Shown here: piece after piece, positions 61,001 through 64,000 of the stretch | Position numbering within the stretch: position 1 is the first letter of the stretch | How the letters are laid out: the number at the start of each line of letters is the position of its first letter | Assembly: GCF_037392515.1 (NCBI RefSeq) | Contig: NC_090287.1 | Location: 15,117,001 to 15,181,000, forward strand | DNA length: 64,000 nt | Reading direction: 5' to 3' | From: Haliotis asinina | Lineage: Eukaryota > Mollusca > Gastropoda > Lepetellida > Haliotidae | Notes under the pieces: model-generated | What the model was told of the DNA's origin: nothing | Database searches by the model: none | The model's input: the letters and a program-made list of their open reading frames with translations, nothing else | Program-made: the position numbers and the translations under genes

Positions 61001-63394
61001 ATTATCAATACATTGATATTGCAATATATAGCATCATTCCAAGCATAGCTGACGAGGTATCTCTGACTTACTTCCTGGGGACTTGCTGAGAGGTGGCATG
61101 GATGTTCGACACAGCTGTCCACTTAATAGCTCCTAGAAGTAATACAGAATGTGTTAGTGTAAGTTTGTCTTCCATTTCAGAACTCTTCTCTTCAAAATCA
61201 AACCAAATCAAAATATATATTACACCAGATACACAAAAGCCATCTGCAGACATGGATTCATAATGTGCATTACACAGCATTTGGCCCATATAACAACTTT
61301 AAAACTGTTATTTGAAAACATTCAGTTTCATCACAGTTGGAAGCCACGGTGGCTGAGCAGGGTAGGTGGCTGACTTTGTGTACTGGCAATTAGGTGCCTA
61401 ACTCTGTGGCTGTGGGTTCAAGTCTTGGATGGGATTCAACCCAACAAAAGTACTAGAATCTGTACTTTACTAAAAAAGCATAATCAAGGAGAAAACATGT
61501 CAGTGAAACACTGGGTTCTGTGAAAGGGACTGAAAACACACCTGCATCTAAACCATCAGAGGAATTTTTCACAGTGACAGATAACATGCATTCAGATGTC
61601 CTTCATTTTGCCGTTGTCACTCTTCACAAAGAAAGTTCAAATCTTAATTCTACAAGAAACTTACAATGGTGAACCTGTTGCCCACATTGTCTCTGAGGTT
61701 CTGAATGAAGCTGTTGCCACCTGTTGCAACGTCACTGACGGAGGCATCAAGTTGACTCATATCATCCGCCTCAGAGGGGACCGGTGAGATGTAGTTGAAC
61801 TGAGAGCATAGATTGTAGACTGTCTTGACAATGTATCTTACAGGACATGACAGAAGGAAGAGTCTACTAATAGTTTATAACAAGAGATGGAATAGGGTGT
61901 GGATTACAATAGATATGCAACATCTGCCAACAAATACACTTACTGGCACTTCACCATATTGTTACTGACCCTCTACTATTGAACATACTGATACTTCACC
62001 TCAAACTGATACCTTACCTTACATCCTCACACTTGCTATTATTCACCTCACACTTACTGACCCTTCACCTCACTCTTACTGATACTACCCTACACTTACT
62101 GATAATGTACCTCACACTTGCTGACCTCAAACGTACACTTAACTTAACACTTACTGACACTTCACCTCACCCTTACATTTCAAATCACACTCACTGACCT
62201 CACACATACACTTAACCTAACACTTACTGACACTTCACCTCACCCTTACATTTCACCTCACACTTACTGATCTCACATTTACACTTAACCTCACACATAC
62301 ACTTCATCTCCCACTTATTGACCTCAAACTTACTGACACTTCACCTCACTCATACTGACATCAGACTTACACTATACTTAACACTTCCTGACCTCATACT
62401 TACTGATGCTATAGCATAGTTTATTAACACTATACCAGGTGCTACAGACACTTTACAAAATGCATACAGAATCTTCACCATATACATACTCACATTACCA
62501 TATATACAGACACTGTTTCTAATCTTTTCAATATTCGCCATTGTTTCTTGCAAGTTACACAGACACATGTTTTCAAACAATGATTATGAAATCAGATGCA
62601 TACACATGCTCCTGTACACAATGGTCCTACCTCGTCATCAAACCTTGCATCCATGGCACTAGGCGGTCGGCTGGAGGTGAAGATACCTCCCCGGGCAGGG
62701 CTCCCCAAGGGGGTGACTGCTCTCTGCATGCTTGCTGACCATGAACCCACAGGTAACATTGGAATGTGCACATGACTGACCTGAAAGGAACAGTAGGGGT
62801 AATAAAAATGTTGTATATATCATTCATTCCAACTTTAGGTACCTAGTGAAAAAAAAGACATAGCCTTGATACTGAAATTAATTCAAAACAGAACTTAATT
62901 AACTCAACACCTTGACAAGTATCTATATATCCCACTCAAGTCAGTCCTCGACCCACTTATAATGCTTGTACACACCACTCAGGTTAGTCCTGTACCCACC
63001 TTGGTAGTGCCTGTATACACCACAATGATCCCTGAAGGCTCAAGCACCAACAGCAAGTCTAGACTCTGTATCACAATAGAAAACATTTCAACAATGTCAC
63101 CATGTACAACACACTCCAATATGTTCAACAACACAAGCTTCAGAGATATTAACATAACCAGGCATTTCAAATATTAACAAATACTGGCAAGAAGAAATGT
63201 CCATGATGTGAAGTGAATTACAACTGAACATAACTATGTATTTCAATACCATCTATAAGCAGCTGCCCTCTGTCAGGCGCCTCTGTCAGGAGGTTTCACA
63301 TACCTCAATAGGTGTGACATCCTTGGCCTGCAGCACAGTGACAGAACCAAAAATTAGCTGACTCAAGTCGTTACTCTCCTCAAACTTCACACAC
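13362..63394 (-). CDS. ANAPC1: Anaphase-promoting complex subunit 1, 5'-partial, 40 exons
   Basis: APC1 is the scaffold that joins the catalytic module and TPR arc of the APC/C ubiquitin ligase, which marks securin and mitotic cyclins for destruction. Exons, 5' to 3': 63304-63394, 63000-63065, 62631-62780, 61665-61799, 61072-61132, 60546-60733, 57590-57664, 56892-57083, 52783-52853, 52232-52323, 51543-51691, 51080-51158, 50549-50650, 49617-49879, 48242-48348, 42997-43074, 41291-41380, 40545-40653, 40079-40219, 39352-39401, 38580-38764, 38240-38331, 37591-37677, 37302-37349, 37001-37083, 36701-36779, 36305-36379, 35644-35720, 34867-34957, 34239-34352, 32915-33060, 25659-25745, 24232-24427, 23672-23739, 21362-21437, 19950-20012, 19144-19224, 18749-19034, 17873-18004, 13362-13459. 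All splice sites are GT/AG, phases agree at every junction, and the sum is 4453 bases (1483 codons plus stop). Human APC1 has 1944 residues, so about 440 N-terminal residues, including the phosphorylated autoinhibitory loop, lie outside the window. Identification rests on continuous collinearity with remembered human APC1. Confidence 0.96.
13506..13828 (+). repeat. SINE family A copy with long (gtga)n head
   Basis: The head is an expanded gtgagtga run (13506-13590), followed by catgccgcactcaaaaatat, the GAGTCTAGACTAGACA block, cgagtctgaccacccgattc and a tail ending ccttcatgggt. It lies 47 bases upstream of exon e40 in gene sense, inside the last intron. Confidence 0.85.
14049..17629. mobile_element. 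Composite TIR element with internal tandem array (copy a)
   Basis: Fills most of the e39/e40 intron. It begins near gtatcccccaagtccc and ends with gtgggggggata, an imperfect inverted pair. The interior is a head-to-tail array of about 160-175 base units, each with gtttccatggaaac, ctgtaaatagcaaaaggcac, cactttggggtctgccacac and taccaagttttgcagaaaa. Terminus-like blocks also occur inside (14446, 14756, about 15640-15670, about 16630-16660), each internal end preceded by gacggac runs, so several copies have fused or nested. No transposase frame was found; probably non-autonomous. Confidence 0.78.
18301..18402. mobile_element. 102-bp MITE with 14-bp perfect inverted ends
   Basis: taggacaaattgta at 18301-18314 is the exact reverse complement of tacaatttgtccta at 18389-18402. 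The inside carries gtgacgtttcggtacag and ttcttgtccgttgtcaagaa, itself a near-palindrome. Lies in the e38/e39 intron. Confidence 0.7.
18549..18748 (-). repeat. SINE family A copy abutting the e38 splice donor
   Basis: This is a minus-oriented, 3'-truncated copy of the dominant SINE. In gene sense its first bases, GTGAGTGAGTT, start exactly at the exon e38 boundary, so the intron begins with the SINE head. The body motifs (CAATATTCCAGC, GAGTCTGGACCAGACA, the split GACTTGGTTGACAC block on the plus strand) identify the family. No independent donor is visible between exon and SINE. Confidence 0.85.
19144..25745 (-). CDS. ANAPC1: ANAPC1 exons e32-e37: after the PC repeats
   Basis: e32 (25659-25745) finishes the last PC unit and reads GALLCAFFPIYPAHSNDN. 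e33 (24232-24427, 65 codons) carries YHLQAFRHLYVLAAEPRLV, the best conserved block of the whole protein, then PLEIKFKDC and APCILPELDRI. e34 gives KVLGPRYWPVTF, e35 KNGTLSVKQRAGHLSYMEDQ, e36 a short Ser-rich link (LTSDHSSHCSSK), e37 IKSFTSDPRIIALAEFF. Residues match the order of the C-terminal half of vertebrate APC1 with no missing block. e34 ends in phase 2 with the split Met codon completed by e35. Confidence 0.94.
19532..19792 (+). repeat. SINE family A, full length, with target-site duplication
   Basis: Bounded by an exact 14-base direct repeat, gttcttatctggaa, at 19518-19531 and 19793-19806. The body has gcaatattccacctatatgg, gtcaggaccaaacaatccag, gatcatcgatctgcgcaact, gcctgaccacctgattcccg, ttacgacaagcacaggtgcc, ttgctgaaggcctgttctat and ends near ccttcatgggt. 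This is the cleanest copy for defining the family. Confidence 0.9.
20733..21335 (+). repeat. 51-bp minisatellite
   Basis: About 11.7 copies of a 51-base unit built from tagatccaacagggacaaca, caagccaaagcaatgagcca and tctatcagaca. Since 51 is 17 codons, stop-free reading in several frames is produced automatically, giving apparent proteins of 160-211 residues on both strands; none is a gene. The array ends 26 bases from the e35 splice donor. Confidence 0.96.
22020..22210 (+). repeat. Dispersed repeat, copy 1 of a pair
   Basis: Shares successive blocks with 25256-25445: gccaaaagcccagcc/gccaaaaacccagac, ctggactgggtagctgtaaa/tagactggctagctgtaaat, tcagaaatc and atggtcgggccttattt/atgggccgtatttc. 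Stops where TIR copy b begins. Family unknown. Confidence 0.65.
22259..23422. mobile_element. TIR element with internal tandem array (copy b)
   Basis: A compact copy in the e34/e35 intron. Its 11-base terminal inverted repeat is perfect: tatccccccgg at 22259 and ccggggggata at 23412-23422. Inside are about five of the same 160-175 base units, a run of three 15-base gccccaccactagac repeats near 23150, and the gacggacgg run close to the right end. It is preceded by gagtcatcagaagatgaca, which also precedes copies a and c. Confidence 0.85.
24671..24935 (+). repeat. SINE family A copy
   Basis: Starts tgagtgagtgagtttagttt, carries acgccgcactcagcaatatt and ends at ccttcacaggt. A 10-base duplication, gacaatataa, occurs on both sides (about 24661 and 24943). 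Lies in the e32/e33 intron. Confidence 0.88.
25256..25445 (+). repeat. Dispersed repeat, copy 2 of a pair
   Basis: Partner of 22020-22210, in the same orientation, in the e32/e33 intron. Similarity is patchy (estimated about 70 percent by eye) with small gaps. Confidence 0.6.
25828..26064 (+). repeat. Left inverted terminal repeat of DIRS element 1
   Basis: The 201 bases 25864-26064 (gtcctccttggggtac to cttttcatgctg) reappear in inverted orientation at 31832-32032, with no difference noticed by eye. The first 36 bases (25828-25863) are specific to the left end and are matched by the internal complementary region. The G/C block ggccccccaggccccct gives this repeat a composition unlike the surrounding intron. 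Confidence 0.9.
26099..26195 (-). repeat. Internal complementary region of DIRS element 1
   Basis: 26099-26152 is the reverse complement of the left terminus (25828-25880, motif cctctacaggtttgta). 26150-26195 is the reverse complement of the right terminus (attctttttcagaagaag, then tcctccttgggg). The two halves meet at a TATA overlap. This is the arrangement from which Dictyostelium DIRS-1 is thought to template circle closure. It lies just outside the recombinase region, as in other DIRS elements. Confidence 0.88.
26600..27680 (-). pseudogene. Tyrosine recombinase of DIRS element 1, frameshifted
   Basis: Pieces in more than one frame rebuild the order of a DIRS recombinase. Near 27640 an N-terminal stretch reads GIPASVADTILASC; 27237-27452 holds the SAM-like core-binding helix (ESGLAASTIRGYSLAISAFH); 26931-27206 holds the start of the catalytic domain with SGRRVSDLH, whose Arg fits the first catalytic Arg. 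Near 26850-26880 another frame gives TASRWIV, and near 26740-26800 AHSVRAVATS supplies the catalytic HxxR. A clear Tyr nucleophile was not located beyond it. The frames are broken, so this copy is unlikely to make active enzyme unless the shifts are assembly errors. Confidence 0.8.
27830..29515 (-). pseudogene. Reverse transcriptase-RNase H of DIRS element 1, frameshifted
   Basis: In gene order: QSLLDKATIEMV (about 29290-29330), FLVTKKNGGFRPILNL (about 29190-29240), DWLTSIDLKDAYLHVPMHP (about 29050-29100), LPFGISTAPRVFTKLM, the catalytic FPYLDDWIL (about 28870-28900), then LGNMAATVDIVWRARRRM. The RNase H follows with QTDASLTG, INVLELRAVTLVFE and MDNQTAMSYI. The fused RT/RNase H and the YLDD form are typical of DIRS elements. 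Three frame breaks were seen: near 29275 in a G run, near 29195 in a purine run, and near 28375 by a C7 run on the plus strand. Between them the longest single open frame is 408 codons (27948-29174). Confidence 0.88.
29520..31600 (-). pseudogene. Gag-like 5' region of DIRS element 1
   Basis: This stretch occupies the gag position upstream of RT on the minus strand and is G/C-rich, unlike the AT-rich intron. No single frame is open through it. A fragment near 30110-30217 includes ALFDPPAVDECVYASIALG, of the kind found in DIRS gag proteins. 30603-31080 consists of an internal repeat of about 206 bases. 31200-31600 looks like 5' untranslated sequence. I cannot define a start codon, and the gag call rests mainly on position. 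Confidence 0.55.
30603..31090 (-). repeat. About 206-bp direct repeat inside the gag-like region
   Basis: The motif gatgcactgagcgg occurs at 30603, 30808 and 31014, each followed by aaccgatgcaggcggcaaag or the variant with gaggcagg and then an accaccagttaggttgccgg-like block. Two full copies and a partial third are present. The period is not a multiple of three in both intervals, so copies do not keep one frame. Confidence 0.85.
31832..32051 (-). repeat. Right inverted terminal repeat of DIRS element 1
   Basis: Inverted partner of 25864-26064, followed by a right-end extension (ttcttctgaaaaagaatta) that differs from the left end. The different extreme ends of the two repeats are expected for DIRS elements, where each end is restored from the internal complementary region during replication. 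Confidence 0.9.
32220..32914 (-). repeat. Tandem array of the exon e31 3' end plus splice donor
   Basis: About eleven imperfect copies lie immediately downstream, in gene sense, of exon e31. Each contains the last 28-55 bases of e31 (motifs GGGCTACTCTTCCTG and GGTGGCAG), the GT donor, and a short intron piece around GGGGTTAGATCT. Units come in a short form near 52 bases and a longer form near 75 bases that also keeps CATGTCCATAGCCATGTCTA. Copies can be counted by the plus-strand motif acctgccaccac or its variants near 32236, 32288, 32340, 32414, 32486, 32536, 32590, 32664, 32716, 32788 and 32839; the true exon has it at 32914. A stop codon follows directly if a donor is skipped (GGC AGG TAA). 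Confidence 0.92.
32915..43074 (-). CDS. ANAPC1: ANAPC1 exons e16-e31: PC-repeat domain
   Basis: These 16 exons code the proteasome/cyclosome repeat solenoid, a toroid of helix-turn-helix units shared with proteasome Rpn1 and Rpn2. Visible repeat cores, in order: AGFLMALGLNNHL (e19), TTIGLLLGLAAAK (e20), AAILGVGLVYQGTG (e21), LAAGLALGLLMFG (e22), ATLALGMLFFNTGN (e25), VAGACMALSLKFAGS (e29), CVILTGLSMVMAGTGN (e30/e31) and SIAMSTGLLFLGGGR (e31). e18 holds AAWPQFHNGVAAGLRI, an APC1 signature. e20 (50 bases) and e24 (48 bases) are micro-exon sized but their phases and residues fit exactly. e30 (34239-34352) is the most divergent exon; its MDCMKRCLQALSVPS start keeps length and phase but little identity to vertebrates. 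Confidence 0.95.
33831..34209. mobile_element. Short TIR element (MITE-like) next to exon e30
   Basis: The first 39 bases (ccttcacacagcaaact, then aaaatttgacaacacatgttgt) and the last 39 (caacatatgttgtcaaac, then tttgagtttgccatgtgatgg) are inverted repeats with only a few mismatches. The 379-base body is AT-rich, rich in tgacaac/gttgtca words and has no coding potential. Its right end is 29 bases from the e30 splice donor. Confidence 0.8.
39010..39285 (-). repeat. SINE family A, full length, minus orientation
   Basis: Runs from acccgtgaaggtcccggggt to ctaaactcactcactcactca on the plus strand. A 10-base duplication, ctgtagaaga, flanks it at 39000-39009 and 39286-39295. Its tail is the same sequence that is tandemly repeated at 63506-64000. 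Lies 66 bases from exon e20. Confidence 0.9.
39556..39715 (-). repeat. SINE family B with clear tRNA-like promoter boxes
   Basis: Oriented so that the plus strand reads from head to tail. The head has ataaccttgtggttaaagaa, which fits an A box, and gttcgattccccacatgggt, which contains a B box (GTTCGATTCC). The tail is cccatttctcgtgtcccact, gctggaatattgctaaaagc and an actcac end. The boxes show the family is tRNA-derived. Confidence 0.85.
40761..40906. mobile_element. Mariner-like MITE
   Basis: The left end tatatactggacaaaa and the right end ttttgtccagtatacata are inverted repeats around about 145 bases of AT-rich, non-coding sequence in the e17/e18 intron. Flanking TA dinucleotides and the end sequence suggest Tc1/mariner mobilisation, which is inference. 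Confidence 0.65.
41970..42931 (+). repeat. Direct tandem duplication of 481 bp
   Basis: Copy 1 (41970-42450) and copy 2 (42451-42931) differ at roughly eight positions (for example aaaacgttcc/aaaaagttcc and tattgatt/tatcgatt). The duplication is in the e16/e17 intron and ends 64 bases from the e16 donor. Small identical-looking open frames in each copy (about 68 codons) have no recognisable content. Confidence 0.95.
43370..43450 (-). repeat. Internal complementary region of DIRS element 2
   Basis: The first half (catgagtcaggacaagtata, then aaatatcaattttatt) is the reverse complement of the left end near 43103-43140. The second half (catatttttccttatcctga, then ctca) is the reverse complement of the right end near 47765-47790. 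Confidence 0.8.
43914..44267 (-). pseudogene. RNase H fragment of DIRS element 2
   Basis: A 117-codon open frame reads HINQLEMKAVIHAIHHW, then MIHTDNSTVAFYINKQGSK, then HIPGACNMMADALSR. The first block carries the conserved Glu, the second the TDN of the RNase H active site, and the third is the C-terminal ADALSR typical of DIRS and Ty3-like elements. It lacks the preceding RT, which is cut off by the nested insertion. Confidence 0.88.
44430..45594. mobile_element. TIR element with internal tandem array (copy c), nested in DIRS 2
   Basis: Starts with tatccccccggcccccacat and ends with atgccagggggata; one mismatch against the perfect repeat of copy b. The interior has six to seven of the 160-175 base units. 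It interrupts DIRS element 2 between RT and RNase H and so inserted later. Confidence 0.85.
45600..46360 (-). pseudogene. Reverse transcriptase fragment of DIRS element 2
   Basis: Decayed RT on the minus strand. Recognisable pieces: ATLFKKGAVEV (about 46385-46420), FYSPIFLVPKKN-like text in shifted frames near 46330, YLACIDLQDAYLHI near 46160-46200, KVLPFRICSTPWLFTQ near 46050-46100, and YLDDG near 45985, where the usual YLDD catalytic pair is kept. In-frame stops and shifts are present. Confidence 0.82.
46694..47227 (-). pseudogene. Gag-like fragment of DIRS element 2
   Basis: A 116-codon frame (46694-47044) contains CTFFGLARSRAINETLIA and VLSALVTQKKDQQFMADHL. The same two motifs occur, diverged, at 59098-59403 in element 3, which supports a shared gag-like protein. 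Just upstream a 97-base segment is duplicated (47031-47127 and 47128-47227), repeating acatatcggaggtatcggcg. Confidence 0.65.
47791..48241. other. Intron flank between DIRS element 2 and e15
   Basis: No feature seen. The apparent minus-strand 133-codon frame (47928-48329) overlaps e15 in another frame. Confidence 0.5.
48242..57664 (-). CDS. ANAPC1: ANAPC1 exons e7-e15: central helical region
   Basis: e7 codes SPVMSAKRARPSEQGSED, matching the basic/acidic linker after the MMGYD helix. e8 (56892-57083, 64 codons) ends HSPAVMLALHLVYE, followed across a 4 kb intron by e9 EMKLNVLLAEELQDLA. e10 and e11 carry the TDYYCRDFPGLF and QHWIYYYLRGQDWTPLPYIP stretches. e13 is preceded by a short, Ser-rich variable loop. 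e14 (49617-49879) is the second longest exon, with SDWPEAAYIMIGRQDL, then a Pro-rich and acidic loop (EEEDGMEHMDEE) typical of APC1. e15 codes RFSEDLRVQEVRRLLQSARP, a near-invariant APC1 helix. Donor of e11 is GTCAGT; the others are more standard. Confidence 0.94.
48657..48812 (-). repeat. SINE family B copy
   Basis: Head gtgggggtagattagtggtt with B-box-like gtttgattccccacatgggt, then gaagcccatttctggtgtcc and ttctggaatattgttaaaag, ending aaacttactcat. Lies in the e14/e15 intron. Confidence 0.85.
51265..51405 (+). repeat. SINE family A, degenerate
   Basis: Matches the middle and tail of the family (aagtgatcaacagcatgaac, ttgccacttacaacaagcat, gggttactgaagatcc) with many changes. Similar faint remains occur at 36030-36115, 7200-7280 and 52940-53060. 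Confidence 0.6.
52495..52655 (+). repeat. SINE family B copy
   Basis: gaatgagtgggtgagtttag, gcttttagcaatattccagc, gggacaccagaaatgggctt, tggtctaaccactaggatat and ccc. Full length, in the e9/e10 intron. Confidence 0.85.
52854..56891. other. Intron e8/e9, 4 kb, mostly unannotated
   Basis: Contains the tRNA-like SINE at 54660-54785 and degenerate SINE traces. A minus-strand 65-codon frame at 53585-53782 and a plus-strand 77-codon frame at 56365-56598 were inspected and not accepted as genes. Everything else is AT-rich intron. Confidence 0.5.
54660..54785 (-). repeat. tRNA-derived SINE, fourth family
   Basis: On the minus strand tgtggtgtagttatcagatc fits an A box, and gttcgtgagttcgatcccca fits a B box. 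The following text (tctgcgtatgaccaaataca) is a SINE-like body. A single copy in the window, in the e8/e9 intron. Confidence 0.6.
58079..60475 (-). mobile_element. Third DIRS-like relic
   Basis: Lies in the e6/e7 intron. The left edge at 58079-58160 is an internal complementary region (catgagtcaggataagtata, later ttccttatcctgactc) that matches the one in element 2; the left terminal repeat outside it is absent. The right edge at 60450-60475 (gagtaaggataaggaaaaat) matches a right terminus. Minus-strand gag-like frames remain at 59098-59403 and 59404-59814. RT, RNase H and recombinase are not visible. This is a deleted copy of the same subfamily as element 2. Confidence 0.78.
59098..59814 (-). 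pseudogene. Gag-like fragments of DIRS element 3
   Basis: Two adjoining minus-strand frames separated by a stop near 59404. The upstream one is basic and Ser/Arg-rich at its start (RRRESSLRSSRSTSESR), then acidic. The downstream one holds RRTFFGMAGSRLINKAL and STLLTQKKEMF, paired with FFGLARSRAINE and SALVTQKKDQQF in element 2. Confidence 0.65.
60546..63394 (-). CDS. ANAPC1: ANAPC1 exons e1-e6: end of N-terminal propeller region
   Basis: Exon e1 starts inside a split codon and reads CVKFEESND, a strongly conserved APC1 stretch. e2 (63000-63065) gives a beta-strand pattern ending VVYTGTTK. e3 (62631-62780) codes a Ser/Pro-rich linker (SMQRAVTPLGSPARGG), a plausible disordered, phosphorylatable segment; that role is inference. 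e4 and e5 continue the propeller edge (NVGNRFTI, then ELLSGQLCRTSMPPL). e6 begins the helical part with CLQALKHLLPRDTALQVLGK and SEWMLFTKCLLTMMGYD. The e5 reading frame was settled by phase: only the frame giving ELLSGQ joins both e4 and e6 without a shift. Confidence 0.93.
61343..61460 (+). repeat. tRNA-derived SINE, third family
   Basis: gccacggtggctgagcaggg carries an A-box-like TGGCTGAGCAGG, and ctgtgggttcaagtcttgga carries a B-box-like GGTTCAAGTC. The spacing of about 60 bases is long and recalls a Leu/Ser-type tRNA with a long variable arm. It does not fold as an intact tRNA gene: the 3' acceptor strand is absent. Confidence 0.6.
61960..62400 (+). repeat. Imperfect low-complexity tandem tract
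   Basis: Repeats of cacttactgac, acttcacctcac and ccttacatttc make an asymmetric, G-poor strand of over 400 bases in the e3/e4 intron. No fixed period. Confidence 0.8.
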
Positions 63395-63505
63395 CTGTAA
63401 GCAAGGATCATCCACTCATGATTATGTCTAGTGTGTGTCTAGTGTCCTTCATGTATCACAAGCATTTTGTATACTTGTTTGTTTGTTGTTTAACCCTCTC
63501 TCAGC

Positions 63506-64000
63506 AGACCCGTGAAGGTCCCGGGGTGGAATAGGCCTTCAGCAACCCATGCTTGCCATAAAGACCCGTGAAGGTCCCGGGGTAGAATAGGCCTTCAGCA
63601 ACCCATGCTTGCCATAAAGACCCGTGAAGGTCCCGGGGTAGAATAGGCCTTCAGCAACCCATGCTTGCCATAAAGACCCGTGAAGGTCCCGGGGTGGAAT
63701 AGGCCTTCAGCAACCCATGCTTGCCATAAAGACCCGTGAAGGTCCCGGGGTAGAATAGGCCTTCAGCAACCCATGCTTGCCATAAAGACCCGTGAAGGTC
63801 CCGGGGTAGAATAGGCCTTCAGCAACCCATGCTTGCCATAAAGACCCGTGAAGGTCCCGGGGTAGAATAGGCCTTCAGCAACCCATGCTTGCCATAAAGA
63901 CCCGTGAAGGTCCCGGGGTAGAATAGGCCTTCAGCAACCCATGCTTGCCATAAAGACCCGTGAAGGTCCCGGGGTAGAATAGGCCTTCAGCAACCCATGC
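63506..64000 (-). repeat. 56-bp satellite derived from the SINE family A tail
   Basis: About 8.8 head-to-tail units of 56 bases run to the window edge. Each reads agacccgtgaaggtcccggg, gt(a/g)gaataggccttcagc, aacccatgcttgccataa. The unit equals the 3' end of SINE family A as seen in the intact copy at 39010-39065. Units differ almost only at the a/g position. The array continues past 64000, so its full length is unknown. Confidence 0.95.

Noticed and set aside
61343..61460. Functional tRNA gene
   Set aside because: A- and B-box-like words are present but the acceptor stem cannot be paired, so it is a SINE head.
63506..64000. CRISPR-like regular repeat
   Set aside because: There are no unique spacers; the 56-base unit is directly tandem and derived from a SINE in an animal genome.

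Overview
The window is animal nuclear DNA: AT-rich, intron-dominated and full of dispersed repeats. The (actc)n/(gtga)n-headed SINEs, a second SINE family with tRNA-like promoter boxes, and DIRS-type retrotransposons point to a marine mollusc, most likely a gastropod close to abalone (Haliotis). The taxon is inferred from repeat style and from memory of such genomes; no search was run.

One host gene can be supported. It lies on the minus strand and covers most of the window: ANAPC1 (APC1), the largest scaffold subunit of the anaphase-promoting complex/cyclosome. I assembled 40 coding exons, e1 (63304-63394) to e40 (13362-13459), by matching minus-strand translations to remembered animal APC1. 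Every junction has GT/AG signals and compatible phase. The exons sum to 4453 bases: one leading base of a split codon, 1483 codons and a TGA stop. The first roughly 440 residues lie beyond position 64000. The translation runs from the end of the N-terminal propeller region through the proteasome/cyclosome (PC) repeats to the natural C-terminus.

Layout by position: 1-13361 holds the 3' UTR and downstream flank, with SINE copies, minisatellites and no convincing second gene. 13460-17872 is the last intron, filled by a 3.6 kb array-bearing TIR element. 17873-25745 holds e39-e32 with SINEs, a 51-bp minisatellite and a second TIR element. 25828-32051 is an almost complete DIRS-like retrotransposon (gag-like region, RT/RNase H, tyrosine recombinase, inverted terminal repeats, internal complementary region). 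32220-32914 is a tandem amplification of the 3' end of exon e31 with its splice donor. 32915-43074 holds e31-e16. 43103-47790 is a second, degraded DIRS-like element carrying a nested TIR element. 48242-57664 holds e15-e7. 58079-60475 is a third DIRS relic. 60546-63394 holds e6-e1. 63506-64000 is a 56-bp satellite made from the tail of a SINE.

The points most worth a second look are where mobile or repeated DNA meets the splicing of an essential gene: the exon-e31/donor array, a SINE whose first bases are the splice donor of e38, three DIRS-type insertions all in the sense orientation of the host gene, and conversion of a SINE tail into a tandem satellite. No CRISPR array, operon, tRNA gene or bacterial feature was seen.
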